Shown: piece after piece, positions 40,067 through 48,717 of the stretch
Layout: each line of letters starts with the position of its first letter
Numbering within the stretch: position 1 is the stretch's first letter
DNA from: Streptomyces sp. SAI-135
GTDB taxonomy: Bacteria > Actinomycetota > Actinomycetes > Streptomycetales > Streptomycetaceae
Length of the DNA stretch: 64,000 nt
Assembly: GCF_029893805.1 (NCBI RefSeq)
Contig: NZ_JARXYP010000002.1
Coordinates: forward strand, 3,100,001 to 3,164,000
Direction of reading: 5' to 3'
Notes under the pieces: model-generated
Database searches by the model: none
What the model was told of the DNA's origin: nothing
What the model saw: the letters and a program-made list of their open reading frames with translations, nothing else
Program-made: the position numbers and the translations under genes

Positions 40067-41599
40067 GTGACCGCTGGCCCCCTCGTCTCAGAGCCGGCCG
40101 ACGCGCCGCCGGCAGCCCGGTCGGAGCGCCAGAAGCTGCGCAAGCACTTTGGCCGCTTCGACATCCTGTTCTTCCTGCTGTGCACGATCGTCGGCGTGGA
40201 CACCATCGGCACGGTGGCCTCCTCCGGCGCGGAGGCGTTCACCTGGCTCATCGTGCTGGCCGTCGTGTTCTTCGTCCCCTCGGCCCTGCTGACCGCCGAG
40301 CTCGGCGCCGCGTTCCCCGACGAGGGCGGCCCCTACATATGGACCAGCCGCGCCTTCGGCCGCCTGGCCGGCGCGGTCAACAACTTCCTGTACTGGATCA
40401 CCAATCCGGTCTGGCTCGGCGGCACCCTCTCCGTCTCCGCCGTCACCGCCTTCACGACCTTCTTCCACGACGGCAAGGACCTGAGCACCCCCGCCTTCTA
40501 CGTCTTCACCCTCGCCTTCGTCTGGATCGGGGTCCTCGCCGCGATCCTCTCCTTCGACGTCGGCAAGTGGATCCCGACCATCGGCGCGTGGAGCCGCTTC
40601 CTCCTCCTCGGCCTGTTCACCGTCACCGTCGTGGTCTACGCCGCCCGGCACGGCCTGCACGGTTTCGGCCTCGGTGACTTCTCCCCCACCTACGCGGGCT
40701 TCGTGGGCCTCGTGCCCGTCCTGATGTTCAACTACGTCGGCTTCGAACTGCCCAGCACGGCGGGCGACGAGATGACCGACGCCCAGAAGGACGTGCCGTA
40801 CGCCGTCTTCCGCAGCGCCGCCCTCGCCGTACTCCTCTACGCCCTGCCGATCCTCGGCATCCTGCTCGTCCTGCCCGTGCAGGCCGTCACCGGCCTCGGC
40901 GGCTTCCTCGACGCGATCCGCCAGGTCTTCACGGTCTACGGCGGCCATGTGGCCGGCGACGGCACCGCCACCCTCAGCGGCGCCGGGAGCGCGCTCGGGG
41001 ACCTGGCCGCGATCCTGTTCATCCTCACCGTGCTGTCCTCGGGCGTGACCTGGGTGATGGGCTCCGACCGGGCCCTCGCCGTCTCCGGGTACGACGGGGC
41101 GGCTCCCCGCTTCCTCGGCGTCATCTCCAGCCGCTTCGGCACCCCGGTCCGCGTCAACGTCCTCAGCGGCCTGGTCTCCACCGCCGTGCTGGTCCTGGCC
41201 CACGAACTCACCGACGGCAGCGCGGCGAAGCTCTTCGGCGCGGTTCTGGGCCTCGCCGTCTCGACCACCCTGGTCAGCTATCTGGGCATCTTCCCGGCGC
41301 TCGCGGTCCTGCGCCGCAAGGCCCCGGACGTGCCCCGCCCGTACAGGGCACCCGCGCCCCTCGCCATCAGCGTGGTCCTCACCGCGCTCGTCCTCTTCGC
41401 GAGCGTGCAGCTGGTCGCCCCGGGCCTGGGCGACCACTGGTTCGGCCAGGACTACGCGCCGGACGGCTGGCATCACGACGAACGGGTGAAGTACCTCCTG
41501 ACCGAGGCACTCCCCCTGCTCGGCTTCATGCTCCTCGGCGTCCTGTTCTGGGCCCTGGGCACGCCGACCCGCAGGGCGGCGGCCGACACGGCGGAGTGA
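40067..41599 (+). CDS. APC-superfamily amino acid/amine permease
   Basis: A 510-residue permease with about 12 TM helices. The N-terminal cytoplasmic tail ends SERQKLRKHFGRFDILFFLL. TM1 carries IVGVDTIGTVASSGAEAF, a GSxxG-like unwound segment, and TM6 NYVGFELPSTAGDEMTDAQK is typical of glutamate:GABA-antiporter-like APC members. The C-terminus ends with two helices and RRAAADTAE. The substrate is likely an amino acid or amine. The GTG at 40067 follows GCAGGAG 6 nt upstream; the longer reading from 39995 adds an unconserved leader. Confidence 0.88.
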   Translation: MTAGPLVSEPADAPPAARSERQKLRKHFGRFDILFFLLCTIVGVDTIGTVASSGAEAFTWLIVLAVVFFVPSALLTAELGAAFPDEGGPYIWTSRAFGRLAGAVNNFLYWITNPVWLGGTLSVSAVTAFTTFFHDGKDLSTPAFYVFTLAFVWIGVLAAILSFDVGKWIPTIGAWSRFLLLGLFTVTVVVYAARHGLHGFGLGDFSPTYAGFVGLVPVLMFNYVGFELPSTAGDEMTDAQKDVPYAVFRSAALAVLLYALPILGILLVLPVQAVTGLGGFLDAIRQVFTVYGGHVAGDGTATLSGAGSALGDLAAILFILTVLSSGVTWVMGSDRALAVSGYDGAAPRFLGVISSRFGTPVRVNVLSGLVSTAVLVLAHELTDGSAAKLFGAVLGLAVSTTLVSYLGIFPALAVLRRKAPDVPRPYRAPAPLAISVVLTALVLFASVQLVAPGLGDHWFGQDYAPDGWHHDERVKYLLTEALPLLGFMLLGVLFWALGTPTRRAAADTAE

Positions 41600-41612
41600 A
41601 CCGGCGGGTCCG

Positions 41613-42305
41613 CTACGACCAGGATCCGGGATCCAGCCGCTGGGCCAGTTCGTGCGCGGTGGCACTGGTGAGGTCTCCGTCGAAGGGCCCGGCGATCTGG
41701 AGACGGCCGCCGGTGATCGAGGTGGTCACGTAGGGGGTGCCCCAGAGCTTGCCGTCGATGACGACGGCCACCTCGTTGCGCGGCAGCGGTTTCGATGCCA
41801 GGGAGCCGGTGAGGGCGGCGAACCGCTCCCGGTCGGTGGAGCCGAGGCTCACCTCGACGTGCCAGGTGCCGTTGCTCATCGCGGCCTTGGCGGAGGTGAC
41901 CCGCACGTCGGTCATGCCCGCGGCCCGGTCGGCCCGGACGCAGTACTGCGGGTGGCTCGCGCTCGCGGGCACGGAGTAGCCACCGCTGCCGGGAGCGCAC
42001 GCCTCCTCGTCGGACGACGTGACCGGCAGGAGGGAGATCAGCGCCGCTTTCCCGGTGCCGTCGCCCGTCCCGGGCTGGACCACGTGCGCGCGCGGGGTCG
42101 CCCCGTCCGCGACGGCCGCCCAGGTGGTGGCGACCGCGACGGCGGCGACGACGCCGACCCCGGCCCGGGTCAGCCGCTGCCGCCGCCGGGCGATCCGCAG
42201 CGCTCCGTCGGCCAGACCCGCCAGCTGGGCACCGGCGTCTGCGCCGCTGTCCCGGACATGGGCGTGCAGGGCCTCGTGCAGCGGGTGTTCGGTCGAGTCG
42301 GTCAT
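41613..42305 (-). CDS. Membrane protein co-encoded with SigE-family sigma factor (possible anti-sigma)
   Basis: A 230-residue protein with a short cytoplasmic N-terminus (HPLHEALHAHVRDSGADAGA), one TM helix (about 45-67, GVGVVAAVAVATTWAAVADG) and an extracytoplasmic domain containing CAPGSGGYSVPASASHPQYC and VVIDGKLWGTPYVTTSITGG. The latter resembles SecDF first-periplasmic-domain folds. Its ATG overlaps the stop of the sigma factor gene. A single-pass protein with a short N-terminal region after an ECF-like factor suggests an anti-sigma role, although no classical zinc motif (HxxxCxxC) is present. Confidence 0.75.
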   Translation of the reverse strand: MTDSTEHPLHEALHAHVRDSGADAGAQLAGLADGALRIARRRQRLTRAGVGVVAAVAVATTWAAVADGATPRAHVVQPGTGDGTGKAALISLLPVTSSDEEACAPGSGGYSVPASASHPQYCVRADRAAGMTDVRVTSAKAAMSNGTWHVEVSLGSTDRERFAALTGSLASKPLPRNEVAVVIDGKLWGTPYVTTSITGGRLQIAGPFDGDLTSATAHELAQRLDPGSWS

Positions 42306-42862
42306 GCGACGGCGCCCCTTCCGGAGGCAGTGGAGGAGGCGGTGGAGGAGGCGGTGGGCGGCCCCGCCTCGGCCAAGGTCGTGCGGAGGGAGGCGAGGGC
42401 CTTGTGGGTCTGGCTGCGGACCGTTCCCTGGGCGACGCCGAGGATCGCCGCGATCTCCGCGTCCGGCCGGTCCTCGAAGTAGCGCAGCACGATCACCGCG
42501 CGCTGGCGCTTGGGCAGCCGCCGCAGCGCGGCCATGATGTCCTGCCGCTGCACGACGGTGTCGGCCCAGTCGGCGGCCTGCGCGGACGGCTGGTCGGGCA
42601 GGGTGTCGGTGACCGTCTCCCGTCCCCAGCTCAGCAGCCGGAAGCGGTCCACCTGGGCGTGGTAGAGGGCCCGGCGGACATAGATCTCCGGTTGCTCGCG
42701 GTCACGCAGCCTCGACCAGCGCCGGGCGGTGGCGGCAAGCGCGGTCTGGAGCAGGTCCCGGCCCTGCTCCCAGTCCCCGGTCAGCAGGTAGGCCGTGTGC
42801 AGCAGCGATCTCGACCGCGCCGCCACGAACTCGCGGAACTGGCGTTCCTCGTCGGCGTTCAA
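42302..42862 (-). CDS. SigE-family (ECF-like) RNA polymerase sigma factor
   Basis: A 186-residue sigma factor with regions 2 and 4 only. Region 2 is FREFVAARSRSLLHTAYLLT...GRDLLQTALAAT, and region 4 is ALRRLPKRQRAVIVLRYFED then PDAEIAAILGVAQGTVRSQT. This is the actinobacterial SigE-type group. The TTG start at 42860-42862 is supported by GGGAGGG 4 nt upstream. A low-complexity Ser/Thr/Ala tail (TASSTASSTAS) precedes the overlap with the membrane-protein gene. Confidence 0.9.
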   Translation of the reverse strand: MNADEERQFREFVAARSRSLLHTAYLLTGDWEQGRDLLQTALAATARRWSRLRDREQPEIYVRRALYHAQVDRFRLLSWGRETVTDTLPDQPSAQAADWADTVVQRQDIMAALRRLPKRQRAVIVLRYFEDRPDAEIAAILGVAQGTVRSQTHKALASLRTTLAEAGPPTASSTASSTASGRGAVA

Positions 42863-43044
42863 TGCGCCCTCCCTCGTTCCCCTGTAAAGACGGGTGCGGA
42901 AGGAGGTTCGACTGCCCCGCGGGCCGAACTTTCCCGACCACGACGCGGGAGCCCTCTCGCGTGCGCAGAGGTGTCGTCAGGGCCGATTCGGGAACGCGAA
43001 GTAGTGCCTTCCCCCGGTACTCCGAGCCGTGAAGGGACCCAGGG

Positions 43045-43401
43045 ATGATCCAGAGTGCGGATATCCGTGAGTGGCGCACTCACGACGTCGTCGACGCGGG
43101 CGGTCACAAGATCGGCACGTTGGAGTCCGTCTATGTGCGCACCAGCACCGACGAGCCCGCCATGGGCACGGTCCAGGTCGGGCTGCCCACCCGCCGCCAG
43201 CTGGTCTTCGTCCCGTTGGACGGCGCGGTCGTGGGGCCGGGCTACGTCAAGGTGAACTACGACCGGTCGCTGGTGAAGAAGGGCCCGTCGATCGGCACGG
43301 ACGACGTACTGCCCGCCGAGGACGAGGCGGCGATCTTCGCGCACTACGGCCTGCCCTACCAACCCGGTGCGAACGGTGAGCGTCAGCTCGCCCGCCGCTG
43401 A
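43045..43401 (+). CDS. PRC-barrel domain protein
   Basis: A 118-residue soluble protein. The PRC-barrel is residues 1-85: SADIREWRTHDVVDAGGHKI, GTLESVYVRTSTDEPAMGTV and LVFVPLDGAVVGPGYVKVNY. The remainder, DDVLPAEDEAAIFAHYGLPY, is the usual C-terminal helix of Streptomyces members. These proteins are abundant, often stress-induced and of unknown function. ATG start after AGGGACCCAGGG. A small membrane-protein gene follows 29 bp later. Confidence 0.88.
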   Translation: MIQSADIREWRTHDVVDAGGHKIGTLESVYVRTSTDEPAMGTVQVGLPTRRQLVFVPLDGAVVGPGYVKVNYDRSLVKKGPSIGTDDVLPAEDEAAIFAHYGLPYQPGANGERQLARR

Positions 43402-43430
43402 CCCGTCCCGCCGAGGAGGTGCTTCACGTC

Positions 43431-43595
43431 ATGACACTCTTCCTGCTCCTCGTCCTCGCGGCGATCGTGCTCGGCATCATCGGCGTCGCCGTCAAGGGGC
43501 TGTTCTACCTGCTGATCATCGGCGTCGTGGTGTTCGTCGCGGCCCTGGTGTTCCTGGGCATGCAACTGGGCCGCCACCGCCGCCCCCTGCGCTGA
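43431..43595 (+). CDS. Small two-helix membrane protein
   Basis: A 54-residue protein, MTLFLLLVLAAIVLGIIGVA... ending GRHRRPLR. Two hydrophobic stretches (about 2-21 and 25-44) are separated by a single Lys-Gly. A strong GAGGAGGT ribosome-binding sequence lies 11 nt before the ATG. The positively charged C-terminus should remain cytoplasmic. It resembles the short hydrophobic proteins frequently found beside PRC-barrel or hydrophobic-stress genes in Streptomyces. No function can be stated. Confidence 0.75.
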   Translation: MTLFLLLVLAAIVLGIIGVAVKGLFYLLIIGVVVFVAALVFLGMQLGRHRRPLR

Positions 43596-43628
43596 GCATG
43601 CCGACGCCCTGGCCTCCCTGGCCGGCGG

Positions 43629-44084
43629 TCAGCCGTCGGCCGCCGCCTTCTTGATCGCTTCGCGGATCCGGGAGTACGTACCGCAACGGCAGACGTTCTC
43701 GATGGCGTCGATGTCGGCGTCCGTCGGGTGGGGCGTCCTCTTCAGCAGGGCCGCCGCCGCCATGATCTGGCCCGGCTGGCAGAAGCCGCACTGCGCGACA
43801 TCACGTTCGAGCCATGCCTGCTGCACGGGGTGCAGCCTGTCGCCGTCGGCCAGGCCCTCGATCGTGGTGAGTTCGCGGTCCGCACAGTCCGCGACCCGCA
43901 CGACACACGGCTGGATCTCCTCGCCGTCGAGATGACTCGTACAGGCACGGCAGACGCCCACTCCGCAGCCGTACTTGGGTCCCGTGACGTTCAGCATGTC
44001 CCGCAGGACCCACAGCACCGGCATGTCGGACGGGGCCTCGACGGTGACCGGCTTCCCGTTGAGGACGAAGGAGTAGGACGGCAT
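43629..44084 (-). CDS. (2Fe-2S) small subunit of a molybdenum hydroxylase (IorA-like)
   Basis: A 151-residue protein with two [2Fe-2S] domains. The plant-type ferredoxin domain has CGVGVCRACTSHLDG with a later CVV, and the helical domain has AQCGFCQPGQIMAA and NVCRCGTYSRI. It transfers electrons from the molybdenum centre of the large subunit encoded 22 bp upstream. There is no signal peptide, so it probably travels to the cell surface with the Tat-exported partner. The ATG has GAAGG 8 nt upstream. The longer reading starting at 44312 is antisense-like and is rejected. Confidence 0.92.
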   Translation of the reverse strand: MPSYSFVLNGKPVTVEAPSDMPVLWVLRDMLNVTGPKYGCGVGVCRACTSHLDGEEIQPCVVRVADCADRELTTIEGLADGDRLHPVQQAWLERDVAQCGFCQPGQIMAAAALLKRTPHPTDADIDAIENVCRCGTYSRIREAIKKAAADG

Positions 44085-44106
44085 CGGCACCTTCTCGGAG
44101 ATCGGG

Positions 44107-46245
44107 TCAGAAGTTGAGCGGGAAGCGGCGGGGCCTTGAACCGGTCGCCCGGGCATAGGCGTTGGCGACGGCACCGGCCGCCGCGGGGACGCCGAGTTCG
44201 CCCGCCCCGCCCGGTTCCCGCCGGGAGGGCATGATGTGCGCCTCGAAGCGCAACGGGGCGTGCCGCTGGCGGGCGTAGTGGAAGTCGGCGTAGCTGCTCT
44301 CGCGGACGGCACCCCGGTCGATGTGCAGACCGGCCCGCAGGACGGTGGAGATGCCGTCGATCGCGGTGCCCATGAGCTGGGCCTCGAGGCCGCGCGGGTT
44401 GACGGCCGTTCCGACGTCGGCCGCCATCACGACCTTGGTCACCCGAGGGTCCTTCGGGTCGGTGGCGTCGATCTCGACCAGGCAGGCCACGCAGGAGCCG
44501 TACTCCTCGTGGACGGCGACACCCTGTGCCTGACCCGCCGGCAGGGTCCGCCCCCAGTCACCGGCGTCCGCGACCTTGTCGAGCACGGCCTTGACGGCCT
44601 TGTTCCGGAGAGTGGCGCGCCGGAAGGCGACCGGGTCCTTTCCCAGGCTTCGCGCGACTTCGTCGACGACGATCTCCTCCGCGGTCCGCATCGTCCCCGA
44701 GTCCACGGACCGCCAGGCGCCGAGGGGCATCGCCAGTTCGACGGATCCCGTGTTCCCGGACACGCGGCCGAAGTTGTACAGGCCGCTGTCGCTGGGCAGC
44801 GGGCCGGAACCAGCTGCCGCAGCCGGCCTCACCCCGTTGCCGGCGCGCCCCTGAGCGGACAGGCCCTGTCCTTCGTACGACTCGCTCACCGAGGCCATCG
44901 CGTGGGTGAACGCCACCACCCTGCCCCCCTTGTGGCTGGCCCGGATCCGGTGGTGGCTGGCAGGGCGCATCCGCCCGTGCCGGATGTCGTCGGCGCGGCT
45001 CCACATCAGCTTGACCGGCCGACGGGCCGCCTTCGAGATGAGGGCCGCCTCGATCGCGGCGTCGTGGTTCAGTCGCCGGCCGAAGGAACCGCCGCCTCGT
45101 ACGACGTGAACCTGCACCTTCGAAGCGGGCAGTCCGACCGCCGAGGCGATGCTCTCCCGTGCGTCCATCGGTGTCTGGGAGGAGAACCAGATCTCGGCGT
45201 GGCCCGCACGAACGTCCGCCACCGCTGTCAGCACCTCCATGGGGGCGTGACTGACGAAGGCGAACTCGAACTCGCCCTCCGTCTGCGCCGATCCCTGCGG
45301 CGGAGTGCCGAGCCGGGGGACGGCGGCCCGCAGCCGCGAGCGGATCGCGGCATCGGAGAGCGACGCGAGCGGACCCGGCGCCCAGGTGATCCGCAGGGCG
45401 TCCCGCGCCTGGAAAGCGTGGTGGAAGGACTCCGCCACCACGGCGACGACACCGGCGACCTGGACGACGGCGTGTACGCCCGGCATCGCGCGGGCGGCCC
45501 GGGAGTCGACCGAGACGAGCTTCCCGCCGAGTGTCGGCGACCGGGCCACGACGGTGGGCTTCGCTCCGGCCACCGCCAGGTCCCCGGCGTACTCGGCCTT
45601 GCCGGTGACGATGTCGCGGGCGTCGATCCGGGTCGTCGGTCGCCCGATCACCCGGTGCCGGGACGCGGGCTTGGGTTTGGCGGACACGGCCGGCCGGGTG
45701 ATCCGGGCGGCGCTCGCGGTCAGTGAGCCGAAGGTGGCCGAACGGCCGTCCGGTGCGATCACCCTCGTGTTCCGGGTGTACAGGAACCGCGCGGGAAGGC
45801 GCCAGCGCCTGGCCGCCGCGGTCACCAGCTTGGCGCGCGCCAGGGCGGCCAGTTCACGGGCCGGACCGTACAGCGAACTCACCGAGCTGGAACCGCCCGT
45901 GAACTGGTTGCCCTTGGCGCGGGCGCCGGCGAGCGGGATGTCGACATCGTCGAGCCGCGCGTCCAGCTCCTCGGCGATCATCATGGCGACCGCGGTGGTG
46001 ACGCCCTGACCGACCTCGACCCGCGGCAGCCGTACGACGACCTTGTTGGCCTCGGTGACTTCGAGGACCAGCATCTCCTCGTCGGCCCCGGTCACCAGGA
46101 CGTCGGAGGGCCGGCGCGGCGCGGCCGCACCGGGCTCGGCGCCTTCCGCCGGCGCCGCGTCGCAGCCGAGCGGCGCGGCGACGGTCAGGGTGGACGCCGC
46201 GAGCGAGTAGACCACGAACTTCCTGCGGGACCACTGACGGGCCAA
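44107..46245 (-). CDS. Molybdopterin-binding large subunit, isoquinoline 1-oxidoreductase/aldehyde oxidase family (IorB-like), Tat-exported
   Basis: A 712-residue molybdenum hydroxylase. The N-terminus has a twin-arginine signal (SRRKFVVYSLAAS) followed by a lipobox-like PLGC, suggesting Tat export and lipid anchoring. Conserved segments are LPRVEVGQGVTTAVAMMIAE, GGGSFGRRLNHDAAIEA, PLGAWRSV and the catalytic Glu in GGAGELGVPAAAGAVANA. The TTG start (46243-46245) is chosen because GGAGAGGAG lies 6 nt upstream and no ATG/GTG fits. With the small subunit it forms a two-subunit IorAB-type enzyme lacking the FAD subunit, so a quinone or cytochrome would be the acceptor. Substrate unknown, probably an aldehyde or N-heterocycle. 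Confidence 0.88.
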   Translation of the reverse strand: MARQWSRRKFVVYSLAASTLTVAAPLGCDAAPAEGAEPGAAAPRRPSDVLVTGADEEMLVLEVTEANKVVVRLPRVEVGQGVTTAVAMMIAEELDARLDDVDIPLAGARAKGNQFTGGSSSVSSLYGPARELAALARAKLVTAAARRWRLPARFLYTRNTRVIAPDGRSATFGSLTASAARITRPAVSAKPKPASRHRVIGRPTTRIDARDIVTGKAEYAGDLAVAGAKPTVVARSPTLGGKLVSVDSRAARAMPGVHAVVQVAGVVAVVAESFHHAFQARDALRITWAPGPLASLSDAAIRSRLRAAVPRLGTPPQGSAQTEGEFEFAFVSHAPMEVLTAVADVRAGHAEIWFSSQTPMDARESIASAVGLPASKVQVHVVRGGGSFGRRLNHDAAIEAALISKAARRPVKLMWSRADDIRHGRMRPASHHRIRASHKGGRVVAFTHAMASVSESYEGQGLSAQGRAGNGVRPAAAAGSGPLPSDSGLYNFGRVSGNTGSVELAMPLGAWRSVDSGTMRTAEEIVVDEVARSLGKDPVAFRRATLRNKAVKAVLDKVADAGDWGRTLPAGQAQGVAVHEEYGSCVACLVEIDATDPKDPRVTKVVMAADVGTAVNPRGLEAQLMGTAIDGISTVLRAGLHIDRGAVRESSYADFHYARQRHAPLRFEAHIMPSRREPGGAGELGVPAAAGAVANAYARATGSRPRRFPLNF

Positions 46246-46470
46246 CGAACGCTCCTCTCCGAGTACCCCGGCGGTTCGACTGGTAGGAGGGGTCAGCGCT
46301 CTTCGGGGTTGTCTGAGTGAGGGAGCCGGTGCGCACCGGGAACGTCGGAGAGATACATGGCAAACACAACTTGTTCGGCGCGGCCGCCGGTGCATCCAGC
46401 CGGTCCGGTGGGGCAGAAGCATTCGCACAGGCCCCTGAACCGGGGACGGAGTCAGACAGCCGAGGAGACG

Positions 46471-46839
46471 GTGACCGACATCGAGCAAGCGGAGGGCCCG
46501 GAGCGGCTGTCCGTCGAGCAGCGCTCCGTGGACGGCGTCCATGTCGTCACGGTGCGCGGCGAGATCGACCACGCGACCAACGGCGCCCTCCACGAAGCCC
46601 TGTTTCCTGAAGACGGTGCGTTGGCGCCCGCACGGGTCGTGGTGGACCTCAGTGACGTGACGTTCATGGACTCCAGCGGGATCAACGCCCTTCTCGCCGC
46701 CCATCAGCGGGCGAGCGACGCCCAGGGCTGGCTGCGCATCGCCGGAGCCCAACGGACCGTCGCACGTCTGCTGAACATCACCGGCATCGGCCAGGTGATC
46801 TCCTGCCACCCCAGCGTGGAGCAGGCTCTGCACACCTGA
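46471..46839 (+). CDS. STAS-domain anti-sigma factor antagonist
   Basis: A 122-residue single STAS domain: [20 protein letters not shown], then [20 protein letters not shown], where the Ser in MDSSG is the usual phosphorylation site. The GTG at 46471 gives the normal family length; GAGGAG lies just upstream. An ATG at 46357 would add 38 residues without family similarity. It overlaps the convergent SpoIIE phosphatase gene by 62 bp, and the two probably form a partner-switching pair: kinase-phosphorylated STAS protein reactivated by the phosphatase. Confidence 0.82.
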   Translation: MTDIEQAEGPERLSVEQRSVDGVHVVTVRGEIDHATNGALHEALFPEDGALAPARVVVDLSDVTFMDSSGINALLAAHQRASDAQGWLRIAGAQRTVARLLNITGIGQVISCHPSVEQALHT

Positions 46840-48079
46840 CTGTCGCCGTCTGTGCGCCGTTGCCTTCGTACCGGTTCCCCCTGGCCGGGGGATCGAGCGG
46901 GTCCGCACCCCGCGGGCCGTACCAGTCCAGGCACAGGACGGTGGCGTCGTCCTTCGGGGGCAAGCCGTGGTAGGCGTCGGCGACCGCGCCGACCAGCGTG
47001 CGCACGACCTCCCGCGGATGCTCGGCGGCGGTGGCACGGAGAAGGCCGGGCAGGTCCACTGCCGAGGCTTCACGTTCCTGCATGCCGTCGGTGTACAGGA
47101 CCAGACGGTCACCGGGACGCAGGTCGAGGTTCTGGACCCGGTAGGGGCCCTGCCCGACGACGCCGAAGGGCAGGTTCACGGCCAGCTGCACTTCCTCGAC
47201 CGTGTTCCTGCGCAGCAGCAACGGCCAGGGGTGACCGGCGTTGACGAGCTGCGCGCCGGTTCCGTCCAGGGCGATGCGCAGCAGTTGGCCGGTGGCGAAG
47301 GTGCGCCGGCCGTGTTCGAGAAGGGCCTGGTGGGTCTGGCGGGCCTGCTCGGCGAGGTCGACGCCGGCGCGGCGGGCGCCGCGGGAGGCGTTGACCAGGA
47401 GAGTGGCCATGAGTGAGGCGTTCACGTCGTGGCCCATGGCGTCGGTGACGGACAGGTGCAGCACCTCTTGGTCGAGGCTGTAGTCGTACGTGTCGCCGGC
47501 GATGTCGGAGGCGGGGATCAGCGCGCCCGCGAGAGTGAACTCGGGAGCTTCGCAGGAGGGGGCCGAGGGCAGGAGCTGGCGTTGGACCTCGGCGGCCAGG
47601 CTGACCGCGGTGGTGCGGTTGCCCCAGTGGTAGAGGTCGGTGAAGCGGCGGTCGGTGACGATGATGTACGCCAGCGCGTGCGCGACTTCCTGAACCTGCT
47701 CCAGCACGTCATCGGTGACATGGTCCAGGAAGAGTTCCAGGACACCGATGGTGTCACCGCGGTTGGTGACCGGGGCGAGCACCCGCTGCCCCTGGTCCTC
47801 CCCCTGCGGCGTCTGGGCCACCTTCTGGGTGCGCAGGACCTCGTCGTAGACGCCGCTTCCGGCCAGGGGCACGCGCTCGGCACGGCCCTCCTGCTGCTTG
47901 GCCGCCGTGTCGTGGACCCGCAGCAGGCGCCGTCCGACGACGTCGACGAAGAGGAAGGACACGTATCGCGCATCGAACCGGTCGCGCAGATTGCGCGCCA
48001 CGACGTCGAGCGAGTCCACCGGTGCGGCATCCTCCGCAGCAGCCAGCACATCCGCCAGACCCATCCGATCACGCAGCAC
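46778..48079 (-). CDS. GAF - PP2C (SpoIIE-type) serine phosphatase
   Basis: A 433-residue protein. The GAF-like sensory domain spans about residues 20-160 ([40 protein letters not shown]). The SpoIIE domain follows from about 175: [72 protein letters not shown] and [12 protein letters not shown], with all metal Asp residues. It would dephosphorylate STAS proteins in response to a cytoplasmic signal. The GTG at 48077-48079 is chosen because GAGGAGG lies 5 nt upstream; GTG 48154 has no good site. The C-terminal tail is antisense to the STAS gene. Confidence 0.88.
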   Translation of the reverse strand: MLRDRMGLADVLAAAEDAAPVDSLDVVARNLRDRFDARYVSFLFVDVVGRRLLRVHDTAAKQQEGRAERVPLAGSGVYDEVLRTQKVAQTPQGEDQGQRVLAPVTNRGDTIGVLELFLDHVTDDVLEQVQEVAHALAYIIVTDRRFTDLYHWGNRTTAVSLAAEVQRQLLPSAPSCEAPEFTLAGALIPASDIAGDTYDYSLDQEVLHLSVTDAMGHDVNASLMATLLVNASRGARRAGVDLAEQARQTHQALLEHGRRTFATGQLLRIALDGTGAQLVNAGHPWPLLLRRNTVEEVQLAVNLPFGVVGQGPYRVQNLDLRPGDRLVLYTDGMQEREASAVDLPGLLRATAAEHPREVVRTLVGAVADAYHGLPPKDDATVLCLDWYGPRGADPLDPPARGNRYEGNGAQTATVRCAEPAPRWGGRRSPGRCR

Positions 48080-48425
48080 ATCAGCCTCCTCGGTTACGAG
48101 CTCTTCTTCCCGGCGACACGGGAAGCATTGCCCCTGTGACGACTCCCCCAGCACGTGCCCCTAGGGGCAGCAAGCGCTGACCGACGACGGCTGGGCGGAC
48201 CCTCTCCCCGCCGAGGAGACGGTCTGGATGCGCCCCGCAGGCATCGATCAGCCGGCAACCGCAAGGAAGTCGGACGCCGATCCCACCTCCACCTCGACGT
48301 TCCGGTAGATCGCCGAGACGAGGTCCTTGGAATGAGCCTCGTCCTGGTTTCCTCGGCCGCTTTTGACAGGCCAGCCCCTCTGCCGCCTTCCACCAAAGGG
48401 CCATACATAAAAGATCTTGTATCTT
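48080..48425. other. Gap with a possible decayed reading frame and the vapB leader
   Basis: No intact gene. A minus-strand stretch ending at 48248 reads AHSKDLVSAIYRNVEVEVGS, which looks protein-like but has no start or domain, so it may be a gene remnant. The end of the gap (48395-48425) turns A/T-rich and includes the palindrome AAGATCTT (48411-48418). Confidence 0.4.
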
Positions 48426-48447
48426 GGTATACTCCAGTTGATATACC
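48426..48447. promoter_or_regulatory. vapBC operator/promoter
   Basis: GGTATA (48426-48431) and TATACC (48442-48447) are perfect inverted arms 10 bp apart. The left arm coincides with an extended -10 sequence (TTGGTATACT). The GGAGG ribosome-binding sequence of vapB follows at once. Autoregulation by the VapBC complex is expected at such a site. Confidence 0.7.
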
Positions 48448-48459
48448 CAGGAGGTACCC

Positions 48460-48717
48460 ATGAGCCGTACCGTGATCGACCTCGATGACGAGGCCTTGGA
48501 AGAAGCGGCCAAGGAACTCGGCACCACCACCAAGCGCGAGACCATCAACACCGCGCTGCGGGAAGTCACGGCCCGTTACAGGCGTCTGCGCGCGCTCGAC
48601 GAAGCCCGCGAGCTGGTGACCGACGGAGCGCTGGACATGGACCTTCTCCTGGACAAGAGCAGGTACCGGCCCGCGAGCACAGCCGACGCCGCCTCCGACG
48701 CCGGAGCGCATGAGTGA
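48460..48717 (+). CDS. vapB: VapB-family type II antitoxin
   Basis: An 85-residue antitoxin. The N-terminal ribbon-helix-helix begins MSRTVIDLDDEALEEAAKEL and continues GTTTKRETINTALREVTARY, matching the VapB pattern found with PIN toxins in actinobacteria. The C-terminal region (ALDMDLLLDKSRYRPAS) should wrap the toxin's active site. ATG preceded by CAGGAGG. Its TGA overlaps the GTG of vapC, and the operator lies immediately upstream. Confidence 0.9.
   Translation: MSRTVIDLDDEALEEAAKELGTTTKRETINTALREVTARYRRLRALDEARELVTDGALDMDLLLDKSRYRPASTADAASDAGAHE

Noticed and set aside
42863-43044. ECF-type autoregulated promoter for the SigE-family sigma gene or PRC-barrel gene
   Set aside because: A GGGAAC hexamer is present near 42990 but no -10 partner at proper spacing could be justified.
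48248-48366. Minus-strand fragment reading AHSKDLVSAIYRNVEVEVGS
   Set aside because: Looks protein-like but has no start codon, ribosome-binding site or recognised domain; recorded only as a possible remnant.
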